From Hyphomonadaceae bacterium (lineage in GTDB: Bacteria > Pseudomonadota > Alphaproteobacteria > Caulobacterales > Aquidulcibacteraceae), in assembly GCA_019636095.1 (NCBI GenBank), contig JAHBYF010000004.1:350501-414500 (forward strand): a DNA stretch of 64,000 nt. The letters run 5' to 3'. This document shows positions 51,550 through 59,657 of this stretch, piece by piece. Every line of letters starts with the position of its first letter. Position 1 is the stretch's first letter. The notes below the pieces were generated by a model. The model searched no databases, was not told where the DNA came from, and saw only the letters and a list, made by a program, of their open reading frames with translations. The position numbers were made by a program, and so were the translations under genes.

Positions 51550-52191
51550 TTACGCGGGGGCCGGTTGCTGTTGCATAGCGCGGACACGGCTCCATGCCGG
51601 TAGCGTCGCCATGCGCGCACCCCAACGCTGGATCTCGGCATACGGTGCGAGCGGGAGCCTAGCGGGCTCCGCAAGCGTGAGCGCTGCTGCGAGCGAGAAA
51701 TCAGCAAGGGTCAGCGCACCGCCCACGACATAGTCCCGCCCCTTGAGGTGCGCGTCGAGAATACGTGCGGCGAAATTGAACTTCTGCTCACCCTCGGCGA
51801 CACGTGCGGGATCAGGCGCGCCTAATCCGAAGAAGCCTTTAACAAAGTTCTCGAACGCGAGGGTCGCCGCAGCCGAGTCCCACGTGGTGGATTCCCAGAA
51901 CATCCAACGCGCCACGTCGGCGCGCGCTTGTTCGTCCAGCGGCAACAGCGTGTCAGGCTTTTTGCTGGCGAGATATTGGATGATCGCATTCGACTCCCAA
52001 AGTCTGAAGTCGCCGTCTTCCAGCGCCGGCATTTTCTGGTTTGGGTTGATGACCGCGTAAGCGTCTGCCTTTTGCATACCTTTGGTGAGATCGCAGAGAA
52101 TGAACTCGTAGGGCAGACCGAGATATTCAGCGACTGCCAGGACCTTGAAGGCGCGTGGGCTCGGCGGGAATGCGTGAATCTTCAGTGCCAT
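51550..52191 (-). CDS. Glutathione S-transferase family protein
   Basis: A 213-residue GST: KIHAFPPSPRAFKVLAVAEYLGLPYEF at the N terminus, NPNQKMPALEDGDFRLWESNAIIQYLA with the cis-Pro and Glu-Ser GSH-binding pair, and the helical domain ending in GALTLADFSLAAALTLAE. The glutathione-activating residue near SPRAFK is Ser or Tyr-like and uncertain. It is downstream of the SRPBCC-ArsR pair on the same strand and may be part of one transcript with it (four bases to the SRPBCC stop). Confidence 0.9.
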   Translation of the reverse strand: MALKIHAFPPSPRAFKVLAVAEYLGLPYEFILCDLTKGMQKADAYAVINPNQKMPALEDGDFRLWESNAIIQYLASKKPDTLLPLDEQARADVARWMFWESTTWDSAAATLAFENFVKGFFGLGAPDPARVAEGEQKFNFAARILDAHLKGRDYVVGGALTLADFSLAAALTLAEPARLPLAPYAEIQRWGARMATLPAWSRVRAMQQQPAPA

Positions 52192-52194
52192 CTC

Positions 52195-52674
52195 TTACCC
52201 CTCCACTAGGCCAGCATAGTCGCCAAAGCCCTTATCGAATACGCCAACCCAGCCGTTGTTGTAGCCCTCGCGCAGTTTCGGACCTTCTTCGCCCATGCGC
52301 TCCCAGTTTTCATGCGTGAGCGTCACGCGGCAAGATTGGTCTGAGAGCGGCTCGAAGCGGACGGAAACGTCCGTGCTTTGCTCGCGCGAGCGGCCCATGG
52401 TCCAGAGCATGGCGAAGTGTTTGCCCGGCTCGTAGGCGGCGACTTCGCCCCATTCGAGTTCGCGACCGTCGTGCAAAGTTTCGTAGATGCGCCCGCCAAT
52501 ACGTGGCTCCACAGTGACCTTCACAGTGCGCTCACCGGCAGCGTCCTTGGCGCGCGAGTGCGTCTTCATTGGCCACCACGCCGAGATCTCCTCCGTGAAA
52601 ATCCGGAATGCGTCACCTGCGCTGCGACGGACATCGATCGATTTTATGATCGGCGCAATTTCAACCACGCTCAT
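52195..52674 (-). CDS. SRPBCC-domain (AHSA1-type) protein
   Basis: A 159-residue protein of the START/AHSA1 fold: SIDVRRSAGDAFRIFTEEISAWWP at the N terminus, RIGGRIYETLHDGRELEWGEVAAYEPGKHFAMLW in the middle and the final VTLTHENWERMGEEGPKLREGYNNGW. These proteins bind hydrophobic ligands. It overlaps the ArsR gene end by one base. ArsR-SRPBCC pairs are common, where the ArsR controls its partner. Confidence 0.9.
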   Translation of the reverse strand: MSVVEIAPIIKSIDVRRSAGDAFRIFTEEISAWWPMKTHSRAKDAAGERTVKVTVEPRIGGRIYETLHDGRELEWGEVAAYEPGKHFAMLWTMGRSREQSTDVSVRFEPLSDQSCRVTLTHENWERMGEEGPKLREGYNNGWVGVFDKGFGDYAGLVEG

Positions 52675-52937
52675 TATTCGTTCCCCTTCGTGTCACGCTC
52701 GGCGTGCGCTTTGAAATTATCGAGTGCGTCGTCCCAGAAGCCATCCAGCCAGTCGCGAAGCTCGCGAAGACCATCGGCGTGAATGCGATAGATGCGGGCC
52801 GTGCCGCGCGGCTCGTCCGTAACGAGGCCGGCGTCTTTCAACACTTTGAGGTGCTGCGAGACGGCCGGGCGGCTGACAGGCAATTCGGCGGCGATCTCGC
52901 CAACCCCTTTCGGCCCTCCCCGCAAACGCTCGAACAC
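52674..52937 (-). CDS. ArsR-family regulator lacking an ordinary start at its true N terminus
   Basis: As annotated from GTG 52937 this is 87 residues: FERLRGGPKGVGEIAAELPVSRPAVSQHLKVLKDAGLVTDEPRGTARIYRI. The family normally has ALAALADPTRRAVFERL before that, and exactly this sequence is encoded in the same frame upstream (AIALAALADPTRRA, back to about 52976). No ATG, GTG, TTG or CTG lies in that extension, which stays open to a stop at about 53019. The real start may be a rare codon such as ATA, with little or no leader, or the N terminus may be shortened. It precedes the SRPBCC gene. Confidence 0.75.
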   Translation of the reverse strand: MFERLRGGPKGVGEIAAELPVSRPAVSQHLKVLKDAGLVTDEPRGTARIYRIHADGLRELRDWLDGFWDDALDNFKAHAERDTKGNE

Positions 52938-52977
52938 AGCGCGGCGAGTGGGATCAGCGAGAGCGGCGAGGGCTATT

Positions 52978-53013
52978 GCGTAAGCTATAGCTAACCGTAA
53001 GCCTGCGCTTACG
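52978..53013. promoter_or_regulatory. Candidate operator near the second arsR gene
   Basis: CGTAAGC-CTGC-GCTTACG (52996-53013) is a perfect seven-base inverted repeat with a four-base spacer. Next to it GCGTAAGCTATAGCTAAC (52978-52995) is a near palindrome. On the minus strand TTGACT at 53022-53017 is a possible -35. Both repeats overlap the expected first codons of the ArsR gene. Assigned as self-regulation site by position. Confidence 0.6.
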
Positions 53014-53077
53014 ACGAGTCAAGCGCTGTGAATTGTTCCTGTTTCGTGCCTGGCGAAGCAGCTACTATGTTTGCGTC

Positions 53078-55456
53078 GTGTCAGAAGAATCTCTGCCCAT
53101 TTCCGTGCGCGCCGCGGCGGCTGCGCCCTATCTCGTGTCGCTGAACCCTGGGCAGCGCGCGGCGGTGGAGGCGCTCGACGGGGCGGTGCTGGTGCTCGCC
53201 GGCGCTGGCACCGGCAAGACGCGCGTGCTGACGACGCGGCTCGCGCATTTGCTGACGACCGGCAGAGCCAAGCCGTGGTCGGTATTAGCCGTCACCTTTA
53301 CCAATAAGGCCGCGCGCGAGATGCGCGAGCGGGTTGAGAAGCTGCTGGGGCCCGGCGGCGGCGGTCTGCCGTGGCTCGGCACCTTTCACTCGATCAGCGC
53401 GCGCATGCTGCGCACGCATGCCGAGTTGGTCGGGCTCAAAAACAATTTCACGATCCTCGATACCGACGATCAGGTTCGGTTGCTGAAGCAAATTATTGAG
53501 GCTGAAGGCATCGATGAGAAGCGTTGGCCTGGGCGGCAACTCGCGGGCGTCATCGACGGCTGGAAGAACCGTGCGCTGACGCCGGAGAAAGTGCCGAAGA
53601 GCGAGAGCTTCTCGTTCGCCGATGGCGGCGGCGTGAAGCTCTACGCGATCTACCAGGCGCGGCTGAAGATTTTGAACGCGTGCGATTTCGGCGATCTGCT
53701 GATGCACATGATCGATATCTTCCAGCGCCATGCGGACGTGCTGGAGACATACCACAAGAAGCTCAGCCACCTAATGGTGGACGAATATCAGGACACGAAC
53801 GTCGCGCAGTATCTATGGCTGCGTCTGCTGGCGCAGGCGCGGAAAAATCTGTGCGTCGTCGGTGACGACGATCAGTCGATCTATGGCTGGCGGGGCGCCG
53901 AGGTCGATAACATCCTGCGGTTTGAACACGATTTTCCCGGCGCGCAGGTTGTGCGGCTAGAGCAAAATTATCGCTCAACTGGCCACATTCTGGCGGCGGC
54001 GTCACATCTGATCGCAAACAATCGCGGACGCCTGGGCAAAACGCTGTTCACCGACGACGAGCTTGGCTATCGCGTAAAGGTGCGCGGCGTCTGGGACGGC
54101 GAAGCCGAAGCGCGGCTGATCGCGGACGACATTGAAGGATGGCGGCAGGGCAACCGCTCCTACGCAGATGTGGCGGTGCTGGTGCGCGCGGCGTGGCAGA
54201 TGCGGGCGTTTGAAGAACGCTTCCTGATGCTGCGCATCCCCTACAAGGTTATCGGCGGCCCGCGCTTCTTCGAACGGGCCGAAGTACGTGATGTGCATGC
54301 GTACCTGCGGCTGATCCGTTCCGAAGATGACGATCTGGCGTTTGAGCGCATCGTAAATCAGCCGAAGCGTGGCGTCGGCGAAGGCACGGTGCAGAAGCTA
54401 CACGCGTACGCCGGCAAACCGCCAGTGCGGTTCGTCACCGATAACGGCCCCCTCTTCGATCAGGACACTGGCGAAGTCGTCACCGAGCAGCCCGAGGCGC
54501 CGGGCGGCGCAACACGCTTCCGCACTTTGGTCGGCGCGGCGCGCGAGATGGTGCTGACGGACGATCTACCGCTGAAGGCGCGCACGGCGCTGCGTTCGTT
54601 CCTGACCGATCTTGATCGTTGGCGCGAGCAATCGCGTACAATGAGCCACGTCGAGCTTGCGGAAATCGTGCTCGATGAGAGCGGTTACACCGAGATGCTG
54701 CGCCGGGACAAATCTCCGCAGGCGCAGACCCGGCACGAAAACTTGAAGGAATTGGTCCAGTCGATGGCCCAGTACGATACGCTGGAAGCCTATTTGGAGC
54801 ACGTTGCGCTGGTGCTCGACATAGAGTCCGAGAGCGACGGCGAGAACGTGCAGCTTTCCACGTTGCACGCCGCGAAGGGATTAGAGTTTCCGCTCGTCTT
54901 TCTGCCCGGCTGGGAGGAGCAAGTCTTCCCATCGCAGCGCTCCATTGATGAGAGCGGCGAGAAAGGTTTGGAAGAAGAACGCCGTCTCGCTTACGTCGGA
55001 ATCACCCGCGCCCGCGAAAGCGCGCGCATTTCGTTTGCCGCAAACCGGCAGATTTATGGGCGCTGGCAAGTGGTGTTGCCCTCGCGCTTCATCGATGAAT
55101 TGCCAGCGGCGAACGTCGACGCCGTGAGCGAGACGGGTTACGGCATGCAGCCGCCCGGCGTGCGCGACATGGCGGTGGAGCCGTTCACATCGAGCTATCA
55201 ATCGCCCGGATGGCGGCGCGCGCAGGAACGCGGCGCAACAGCCGGTCGCGCCCCTATGATTGATGGCGAAGCGCGACTGATCGCGCGCTCAAGTGGCGAT
55301 GATTCCGCCTACAAGCGCGGCGACCGCATCTTCCATCAGAAGTTCGGCTACGGCCGCATTAGCGACGTCGAAGGCAACAAGCTCACCGTGCAGTTCGAAA
55401 AAGCTGGCGAAAAACGCGTCATCGACAGCTTCGTTATCCCCGCGAGCGCGGCTTAG
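53078..55456 (+). CDS. uvrD: UvrD/PcrA-type ATP-dependent DNA helicase
   Basis: A superfamily 1A 3'-5' helicase of about 792 residues acting in repair and fork clearance. Motifs are I (LVLAGAGTGKTRVLTTR), Ia (VTFTNKAAREM), II (MVDEYQDTN), III (GDDDQSIYGWRGA), IV (LEQNYRSTG), V (STLHAAKGLEFPLVFL) and VI (RRLAYVGITRARE). The C-terminal 50 residues are the Tudor-like PcrA/UvrD tail (DRIFHQKFGYGRISDVEGNKLTVQFE) that binds RNA polymerase in relatives. Start GTG 53078 is the best of several weak options; a TTG at 53033 is the other. Confidence 0.94.
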   Translation: MSEESLPISVRAAAAAPYLVSLNPGQRAAVEALDGAVLVLAGAGTGKTRVLTTRLAHLLTTGRAKPWSVLAVTFTNKAAREMRERVEKLLGPGGGGLPWLGTFHSISARMLRTHAELVGLKNNFTILDTDDQVRLLKQIIEAEGIDEKRWPGRQLAGVIDGWKNRALTPEKVPKSESFSFADGGGVKLYAIYQARLKILNACDFGDLLMHMIDIFQRHADVLETYHKKLSHLMVDEYQDTNVAQYLWLRLLAQARKNLCVVGDDDQSIYGWRGAEVDNILRFEHDFPGAQVVRLEQNYRSTGHILAAASHLIANNRGRLGKTLFTDDELGYRVKVRGVWDGEAEARLIADDIEGWRQGNRSYADVAVLVRAAWQMRAFEERFLMLRIPYKVIGGPRFFERAEVRDVHAYLRLIRSEDDDLAFERIVNQPKRGVGEGTVQKLHAYAGKPPVRFVTDNGPLFDQDTGEVVTEQPEAPGGATRFRTLVGAAREMVLTDDLPLKARTALRSFLTDLDRWREQSRTMSHVELAEIVLDESGYTEMLRRDKSPQAQTRHENLKELVQSMAQYDTLEAYLEHVALVLDIESESDGENVQLSTLHAAKGLEFPLVFLPGWEEQVFPSQRSIDESGEKGLEEERRLAYVGITRARESARISFAANRQIYGRWQVVLPSRFIDELPAANVDAVSETGYGMQPPGVRDMAVEPFTSSYQSPGWRRAQERGATAGRAPMIDGEARLIARSSGDDSAYKRGDRIFHQKFGYGRISDVEGNKLTVQFEKAGEKRVIDSFVIPASAA

Positions 55457-56292
55457 CCAATAGCGTAGATCGCACACACCGACGCCGACAATTCGATCAT
55501 CGGCGCGTCGGATGGCAATTGCATCCGAGCAATATCCTCAGCGCTCAGGCGCAATGTCCGACTGCCGACTGCGACTTCAATCTGTTCGGCTCTGACAGTC
55601 GCAATCGGACTGATCGCTTCGAAGTCTTGCCGCACCACTCTCGTGCCGGTGACTCCGAGCGGGCGACCGATGCAGGGCCCTTGCCCCTCTTGCAGAACAA
55701 GCAGCCGACCGAGCGGAGACCCGCTTGCGTCAGCTGCAATACGCGCCCGAGCCGCTGCGTTCTGCACCGCAGCGCGATAGGTTTGCAGTCTCGCGGGCGA
55801 ACTCTGGGTTAGACGAAATTGCAGGTCGCCGATCTGCTCGGGGCCCACAGCGAGAGCCGCCGCTCGCGCATCCAACGCGCGACCGACGTCGCCAACGCGA
55901 ACCTCCAGCGTCACGGCAGCTGAGTAATTGTCGATCTGGTCGTTGCGCTCACTTGAGACGCGCTCACCTTCGCCGTTTCGGTACTCGCGGTAGATGGCAG
56001 TTACCGCCGCTTCCGATGTAATTCGCGTCGTGTCGCCACCACGCGCGCGAATGGCCGCCACCGCAAGGCGCCCCCGATCGGACGCCGAGAACAACGCTGC
56101 ACGCGCGTCGCTGGCGACCGCCGTAAACGTAACGCTAAATGACGCCTCGTCCGCCGGTACCATAACCTGGGAACGGCCCTGCGCCTCCACGACGGATCGA
56201 TCAACCCAATAGGGCCGCTCGTAGATATCCTGACCGAACGCAGGACCGGCGGCGCATACACAAGCTGCAATGCTGAATAGTGCTCGGATCAT
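55453..56292 (-). CDS. SIMPL-domain (DUF541) exported protein
   Basis: A 279-residue secreted protein with a signal peptide (MIRALFSIAACVCAAGPAFG). The SIMPL fold is seen as VVEAQGRSQVMVPADEASFSVTFTAVASDA, IRARGGDTTRITSEAAVTAIYREY, SAAVTLEVRVGDVGRALDARAALAVGPEQIGDLQFRLT-like helices and AAVQNAAARARIAADASG. Function in the periplasm is unknown; relatives are described as oxidative-stress or kinase-associated. ATG 56292 sits behind GGGGGCTGAT. Stop overlaps that of the helicase. Confidence 0.88.
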   Translation of the reverse strand: MIRALFSIAACVCAAGPAFGQDIYERPYWVDRSVVEAQGRSQVMVPADEASFSVTFTAVASDARAALFSASDRGRLAVAAIRARGGDTTRITSEAAVTAIYREYRNGEGERVSSERNDQIDNYSAAVTLEVRVGDVGRALDARAAALAVGPEQIGDLQFRLTQSSPARLQTYRAAVQNAAARARIAADASGSPLGRLLVLQEGQGPCIGRPLGVTGTRVVRQDFEAISPIATVRAEQIEVAVGSRTLRLSAEDIARMQLPSDAPMIELSASVCAIYAIG

Positions 56293-56381
56293 ATCAGCCC
56301 CCAAGTGACACGAGAGAGGCTAACCGAACCCGCGTAGAGGGCGGCTCACGATCCGGTGTGCTCACCAAAGTGTGTGAAGTG

Positions 56382-57263
56382 ATGACAAGGACCGCCCAAC
56401 TGCGTAAGCGCTCGCCTATGCTCCTCCTCACAGCCCTAGGCACCTTGGCTCAAATTCGCGCGGCGGCGGATGAGTTGGATCGCCATGACCCCTCGCCCGC
56501 TGATGCGGTGAGCTGGTTCGAGGAGAAGCCGGGCCGGTTTCGAATCGAAATCTACGTACCAACGAAACAGGACGCACTGTCGGTCGAGGCGATTGTCGGC
56601 GCGGCGGCGCCTGAGCTTCATCTGAAGCAGAAGAAAGTGAAGGCTGCCGATTGGGTGGCGATGTCGCTCGAAGGGCTTCCGGCGGTGCGCGCTGGGCGCT
56701 TCGTAGTGGCAGGCGCGCATGCGCTGATGGGCGAGAACAACGGCCGCACCAAGATTTGGATCGAGGCCAGCGAGGCCTTCGGCACTGGCCACCACGGCAC
56801 GACGTGGGGCTGCCTGATGGCGCTCGAAGGCGTGCTGCGCGAGCGCCGCGTCGAGCGTGCACTGGATATGGGCGCGGGGTCGGGCGTGCTGGCGATTGCC
56901 TCGGCCAAACACGGCGCCGATGCGCTGGCGATTGAGATCGATCGCCGCGCGGCGGCGATTGCTGAAATCAACACGCATCAAAACAAGGTTGCGCCGCGCG
57001 TGCGGGTGATCGCCGGCGATGGCGCACGCCACATCGCGGGCAATCAGTTCGATCTGGTGTTTGCGAACATTCTGATGCGGCCGCTGATCCGTCTGGCGCC
57101 GAAACTGGTCCGCGTGCTGGAGCCTGGTGGGACGCTGATCTTGTCGGGACTATTGCGTACGCAAGCGCCGCTGGTGCGCGAGGCATACGCCAATCGCGGC
57201 CTCGTTCTGGAAAGGCAGATTCCAAAGGAAGCTTGGATGACGCTCGTGTGGCGTAGGCCTTAG
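56382..57263 (+). CDS. prmA: Ribosomal protein L11 methyltransferase (PrmA)
   Basis: Trimethylates the N terminus and lysines of ribosomal protein L11. The SAM-binding domain has SEAFGTGHHGTTWGCLMAL, motif I ALDMGAGSGVLAIASAKHGA, the acidic AIEIDRRAAAIAEINTHQN and NILMRPLIRLAPKLVRVLEPGG. The N-terminal L11-binding domain is shorter than in E. coli, as in other alphaproteobacteria. Length is 293 residues from ATG 56382; ATG 56418 is an alternative. Confidence 0.92.
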   Translation: MTRTAQLRKRSPMLLLTALGTLAQIRAAADELDRHDPSPADAVSWFEEKPGRFRIEIYVPTKQDALSVEAIVGAAAPELHLKQKKVKAADWVAMSLEGLPAVRAGRFVVAGAHALMGENNGRTKIWIEASEAFGTGHHGTTWGCLMALEGVLRERRVERALDMGAGSGVLAIASAKHGADALAIEIDRRAAAIAEINTHQNKVAPRVRVIAGDGARHIAGNQFDLVFANILMRPLIRLAPKLVRVLEPGGTLILSGLLRTQAPLVREAYANRGLVLERQIPKEAWMTLVWRRP

Positions 57264-57703
57264 CGCGTGTAGACGTTGACTGCGTAGCGACAGCGCGGCG
57301 CGCGGCAGTCGATCATGGCGACTTCAATCGTGTGCTGACCAAACATCTCGGCGCGCATATCAACGACCGGATGATCATTGTTGCGGACGTCCTGCGCGAC
57401 GATCGCGCCGCGCGGATCGAGCACGCGGATGTCCAGGTCGTTGCAAGCTTGATCGCAGACGCCGACGATACGGATCTCTTGCCCGGCACGGAGTGTCAGC
57501 GGCAGCTGCGCGGCGCGAGAACTCGACAACGTGCCCGCCAACGGCCCGACCGCATGGGCGAACCCGCGCTCGGCGTTATTCGGCTCCTGATTGTCCAGCT
57601 GCTGGGTCAGGTAATCGCGCAGGTCCTGGCCCGACGCTGCCGGGCTTGCCGCTAGCGTCAGGGCGATCACGGCCGCCGCTGCCTTTTGAACCCAAGAACC
57701 CAT
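57260..57703 (-). CDS. Secreted single-domain protein, homologue of the TIR protein sensor domain
   Basis: A 147-residue exported protein: signal peptide (residues 1-25), a helix (DLRDYLTQQLDNQEPNNAE), then a beta domain with Cys83, 87, 133 and 138. The pattern GVCDxxCxDLDIRVxDxxGAxV...MxxCxxxxCxYAVxxYxR is shared with residues 270-337 of the TIR protein at 49103, with identical spacing (Cys-x3-Cys, 46 residues, Cys-x4-Cys). The fold resembles the PPC-type beta-sandwich. Probable disulphide-bonded periplasmic protein of unknown function; shares its stop region with prmA. Confidence 0.8.
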   Translation of the reverse strand: MGSWVQKAAAAVIALTLAASPAASGQDLRDYLTQQLDNQEPNNAERGFAHAVGPLAGTLSSSRAAQLPLTLRAGQEIRIVGVCDQACNDLDIRVLDPRGAIVAQDVRNNDHPVVDMRAEMFGQHTIEVAMIDCRAPRCRYAVNVYTR

Positions 57704-57819
57704 GTTTCTCCGCGCCTGGGGCCGGTTTTCCGGCCACCGCCCCTTAAACCTCTTAGCGCAAGGGCTTAAACTCCTGGCTCTGAACCTGCCCTGAACCAGG
57801 GCCTCAAAGGACGCAAGAC

Positions 57820-59631
57820 GTGTTCCAATCCTATGACGATCCGGGCGGCCCCACCCTTGGCCGTAAGCATTTGCCGCGCTTGAGAAAAGCGCTGAAAGCC
57901 GCCGGCTTGGACGGCTTCATCGTACCTCATGAGGATGAATGGCAGAATGAATACGTGCCGCCGGCCTATGACCGTTTGGCCTGGACGACGGGTTTTACCG
58001 GCTCGGCCGGCGCGGCGGTGGTTCTCGCCGATGAGGCGGCAGTGTTCGTGGACGGTCGCTACACACTGCAAGTCCGGGCCCAGGTCGATGGCGACCTTTT
58101 TGCGTATCGCGATCTGGTTGATGGCGGCGTGCCAGCCTATCTGCGCGAACGCGGCAAGCAGGGTCAGCAGATTGGCTATGACCCGAAACTTCACAGCCCC
58201 GATAGCTTGGATCGATTACGCGCCGCCGCCGACGCCGCGGGCGTGACGCTCGTGCCGGTGGATCGCAATCCGATTGATGAAATTTGGGACGACCGGCCAC
58301 CTATCCCGATGGCGAAAGTCGTGCCGCAGCAAGAGACATACACAGGTGAGAACGCTTCATCGAAGCGGCATCGGCTTGGCGACGGACTCGATAGTGATGG
58401 CGCGGACGCGGTGGTGATCACCTCACCTGCCTCGATTGCTTGGTTGTTCAATGTACGCGGCGGCGATGTTGCGCGGACGCCGCTGCCGTTGGGCGAAGCG
58501 GTGCTTCACAAAGATGGCACGGCGGATCTGTTTTTGGCGGACGAAAAAGTTTCACCGGAATTGCGCCAGTGGCTCGGCAACGAAGTCGCGATCAAGCCGA
58601 GCGAAGAATTGCAACCTGCTTTGCGCGCACTCGGCGGCAAGAAGATCAAACTCGACCCATCGACGGCGAGCGCCTGGTATTTTGAAGAATTGAAGAAGGC
58701 CGGCGCTGAAATCGTACGCGGGCAAGACCCAGTCGTGCTGCCGCGCGCCTGCAAGAACGCCAAGGAGATCGAAGGGTCGCACAAGGCGCATCAACGCGAC
58801 GGCGCGCCGGTTTCACGCTTTCTGCACTGGTTGGCGACCGAAGGCCAAAGCGGCAAGGTGCAAGAGATCGAAGCATGTCAAAAACTGGAGCAATTCCGCG
58901 CTGACACAGGTGCGCTCAAAGACCTCTCGTTTGACTCGATCTCGGGCGCCGGTCCGAACGGCGCGATTGTTCACTATCGGGTGACGAAGAAAACTAACCG
59001 CAAGCTGGCGCGCGGCTCGCTCTTCTTGATCGACAGCGGCGCGCAATATCTCGACGGGACGACCGATATCACGCGCACGGTCGCGATTGGCCGCCCCTCG
59101 AAGGAGATGAAGGATCGCTTCACGCGCGTCCTCAAAGGCCACATTGCGCTGTCGCGCGTGCGCTTCCCGAAAGGCACCTCCGGTCACCAACTCGATGCGC
59201 TTGCGCGGATGAGTTTGTGGGAAGCAGGTCTCGATTATGATCACGGCACCGGCCACGGCGTCGGCGTTTATCTGGGCGTGCATGAGGGCCCGCATCGCAT
59301 TGCGAAATTCGTGAACACGCAGCCGCTCGAGCCGGGCATGATCGTCTCGAACGAGCCGGGCTACTACAAGACCGGCGCCTATGGCATTCGTATTGAGAAC
59401 TTGCAGGTGGTGACGCCCGCGGCCGATGTCGAAGGCGGCGAACGGCCTATGCTCGGCTTCGAAACGCTAACGCTGGCGCCGATCGCGCGCGAACTGATCG
59501 TGAAGTCTCTGCTCACGAAAGAAGAGATTGTGTGGGTCAACGGCTATCACGCGCGTGTCTGGGAAAAGATTGGCCCGCAACTCGATGGTGACGCTAAGGC
59601 GTGGCTAGAAAGCGCGACGAAGCCGCTCTAG
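57820..59631 (+). CDS. pepP: M24B aminopeptidase P family protein
   Basis: A 603-residue Xaa-Pro aminopeptidase with creatinase-like N-terminal domains and the C-terminal pita-bread metalloprotease. Metal ligands are visible in LFLIDSGAQYLDGTTDITRT (two Asp), GTGHGVGVYLGVHEGP (His), SNEPGYYKTGAYGIRIENL (Glu) and the final GFETLTLAPI (Glu). Length matches the three-domain family type. GTG start behind AAAGGACG. A GCCCTG-AAC-CAGGGC hairpin (57788-57802) lies just before its ribosome-binding site. Confidence 0.93.
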   Translation: MFQSYDDPGGPTLGRKHLPRLRKALKAAGLDGFIVPHEDEWQNEYVPPAYDRLAWTTGFTGSAGAAVVLADEAAVFVDGRYTLQVRAQVDGDLFAYRDLVDGGVPAYLRERGKQGQQIGYDPKLHSPDSLDRLRAAADAAGVTLVPVDRNPIDEIWDDRPPIPMAKVVPQQETYTGENASSKRHRLGDGLDSDGADAVVITSPASIAWLFNVRGGDVARTPLPLGEAVLHKDGTADLFLADEKVSPELRQWLGNEVAIKPSEELQPALRALGGKKIKLDPSTASAWYFEELKKAGAEIVRGQDPVVLPRACKNAKEIEGSHKAHQRDGAPVSRFLHWLATEGQSGKVQEIEACQKLEQFRADTGALKDLSFDSISGAGPNGAIVHYRVTKKTNRKLARGSLFLIDSGAQYLDGTTDITRTVAIGRPSKEMKDRFTRVLKGHIALSRVRFPKGTSGHQLDALARMSLWEAGLDYDHGTGHGVGVYLGVHEGPHRIAKFVNTQPLEPGMIVSNEPGYYKTGAYGIRIENLQVVTPAADVEGGERPMLGFETLTLAPIARELIVKSLLTKEEIVWVNGYHARVWEKIGPQLDGDAKAWLESATKPL

Positions 59632-59657
59632 GCTCACCCTCTTTCGAGGGGACGAGC

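Noticed and set aside
56280..56381. Longer N terminus for prmA
   Set aside because: The added 34 residues are unlike the family and overlap the start region of the divergent SIMPL gene.
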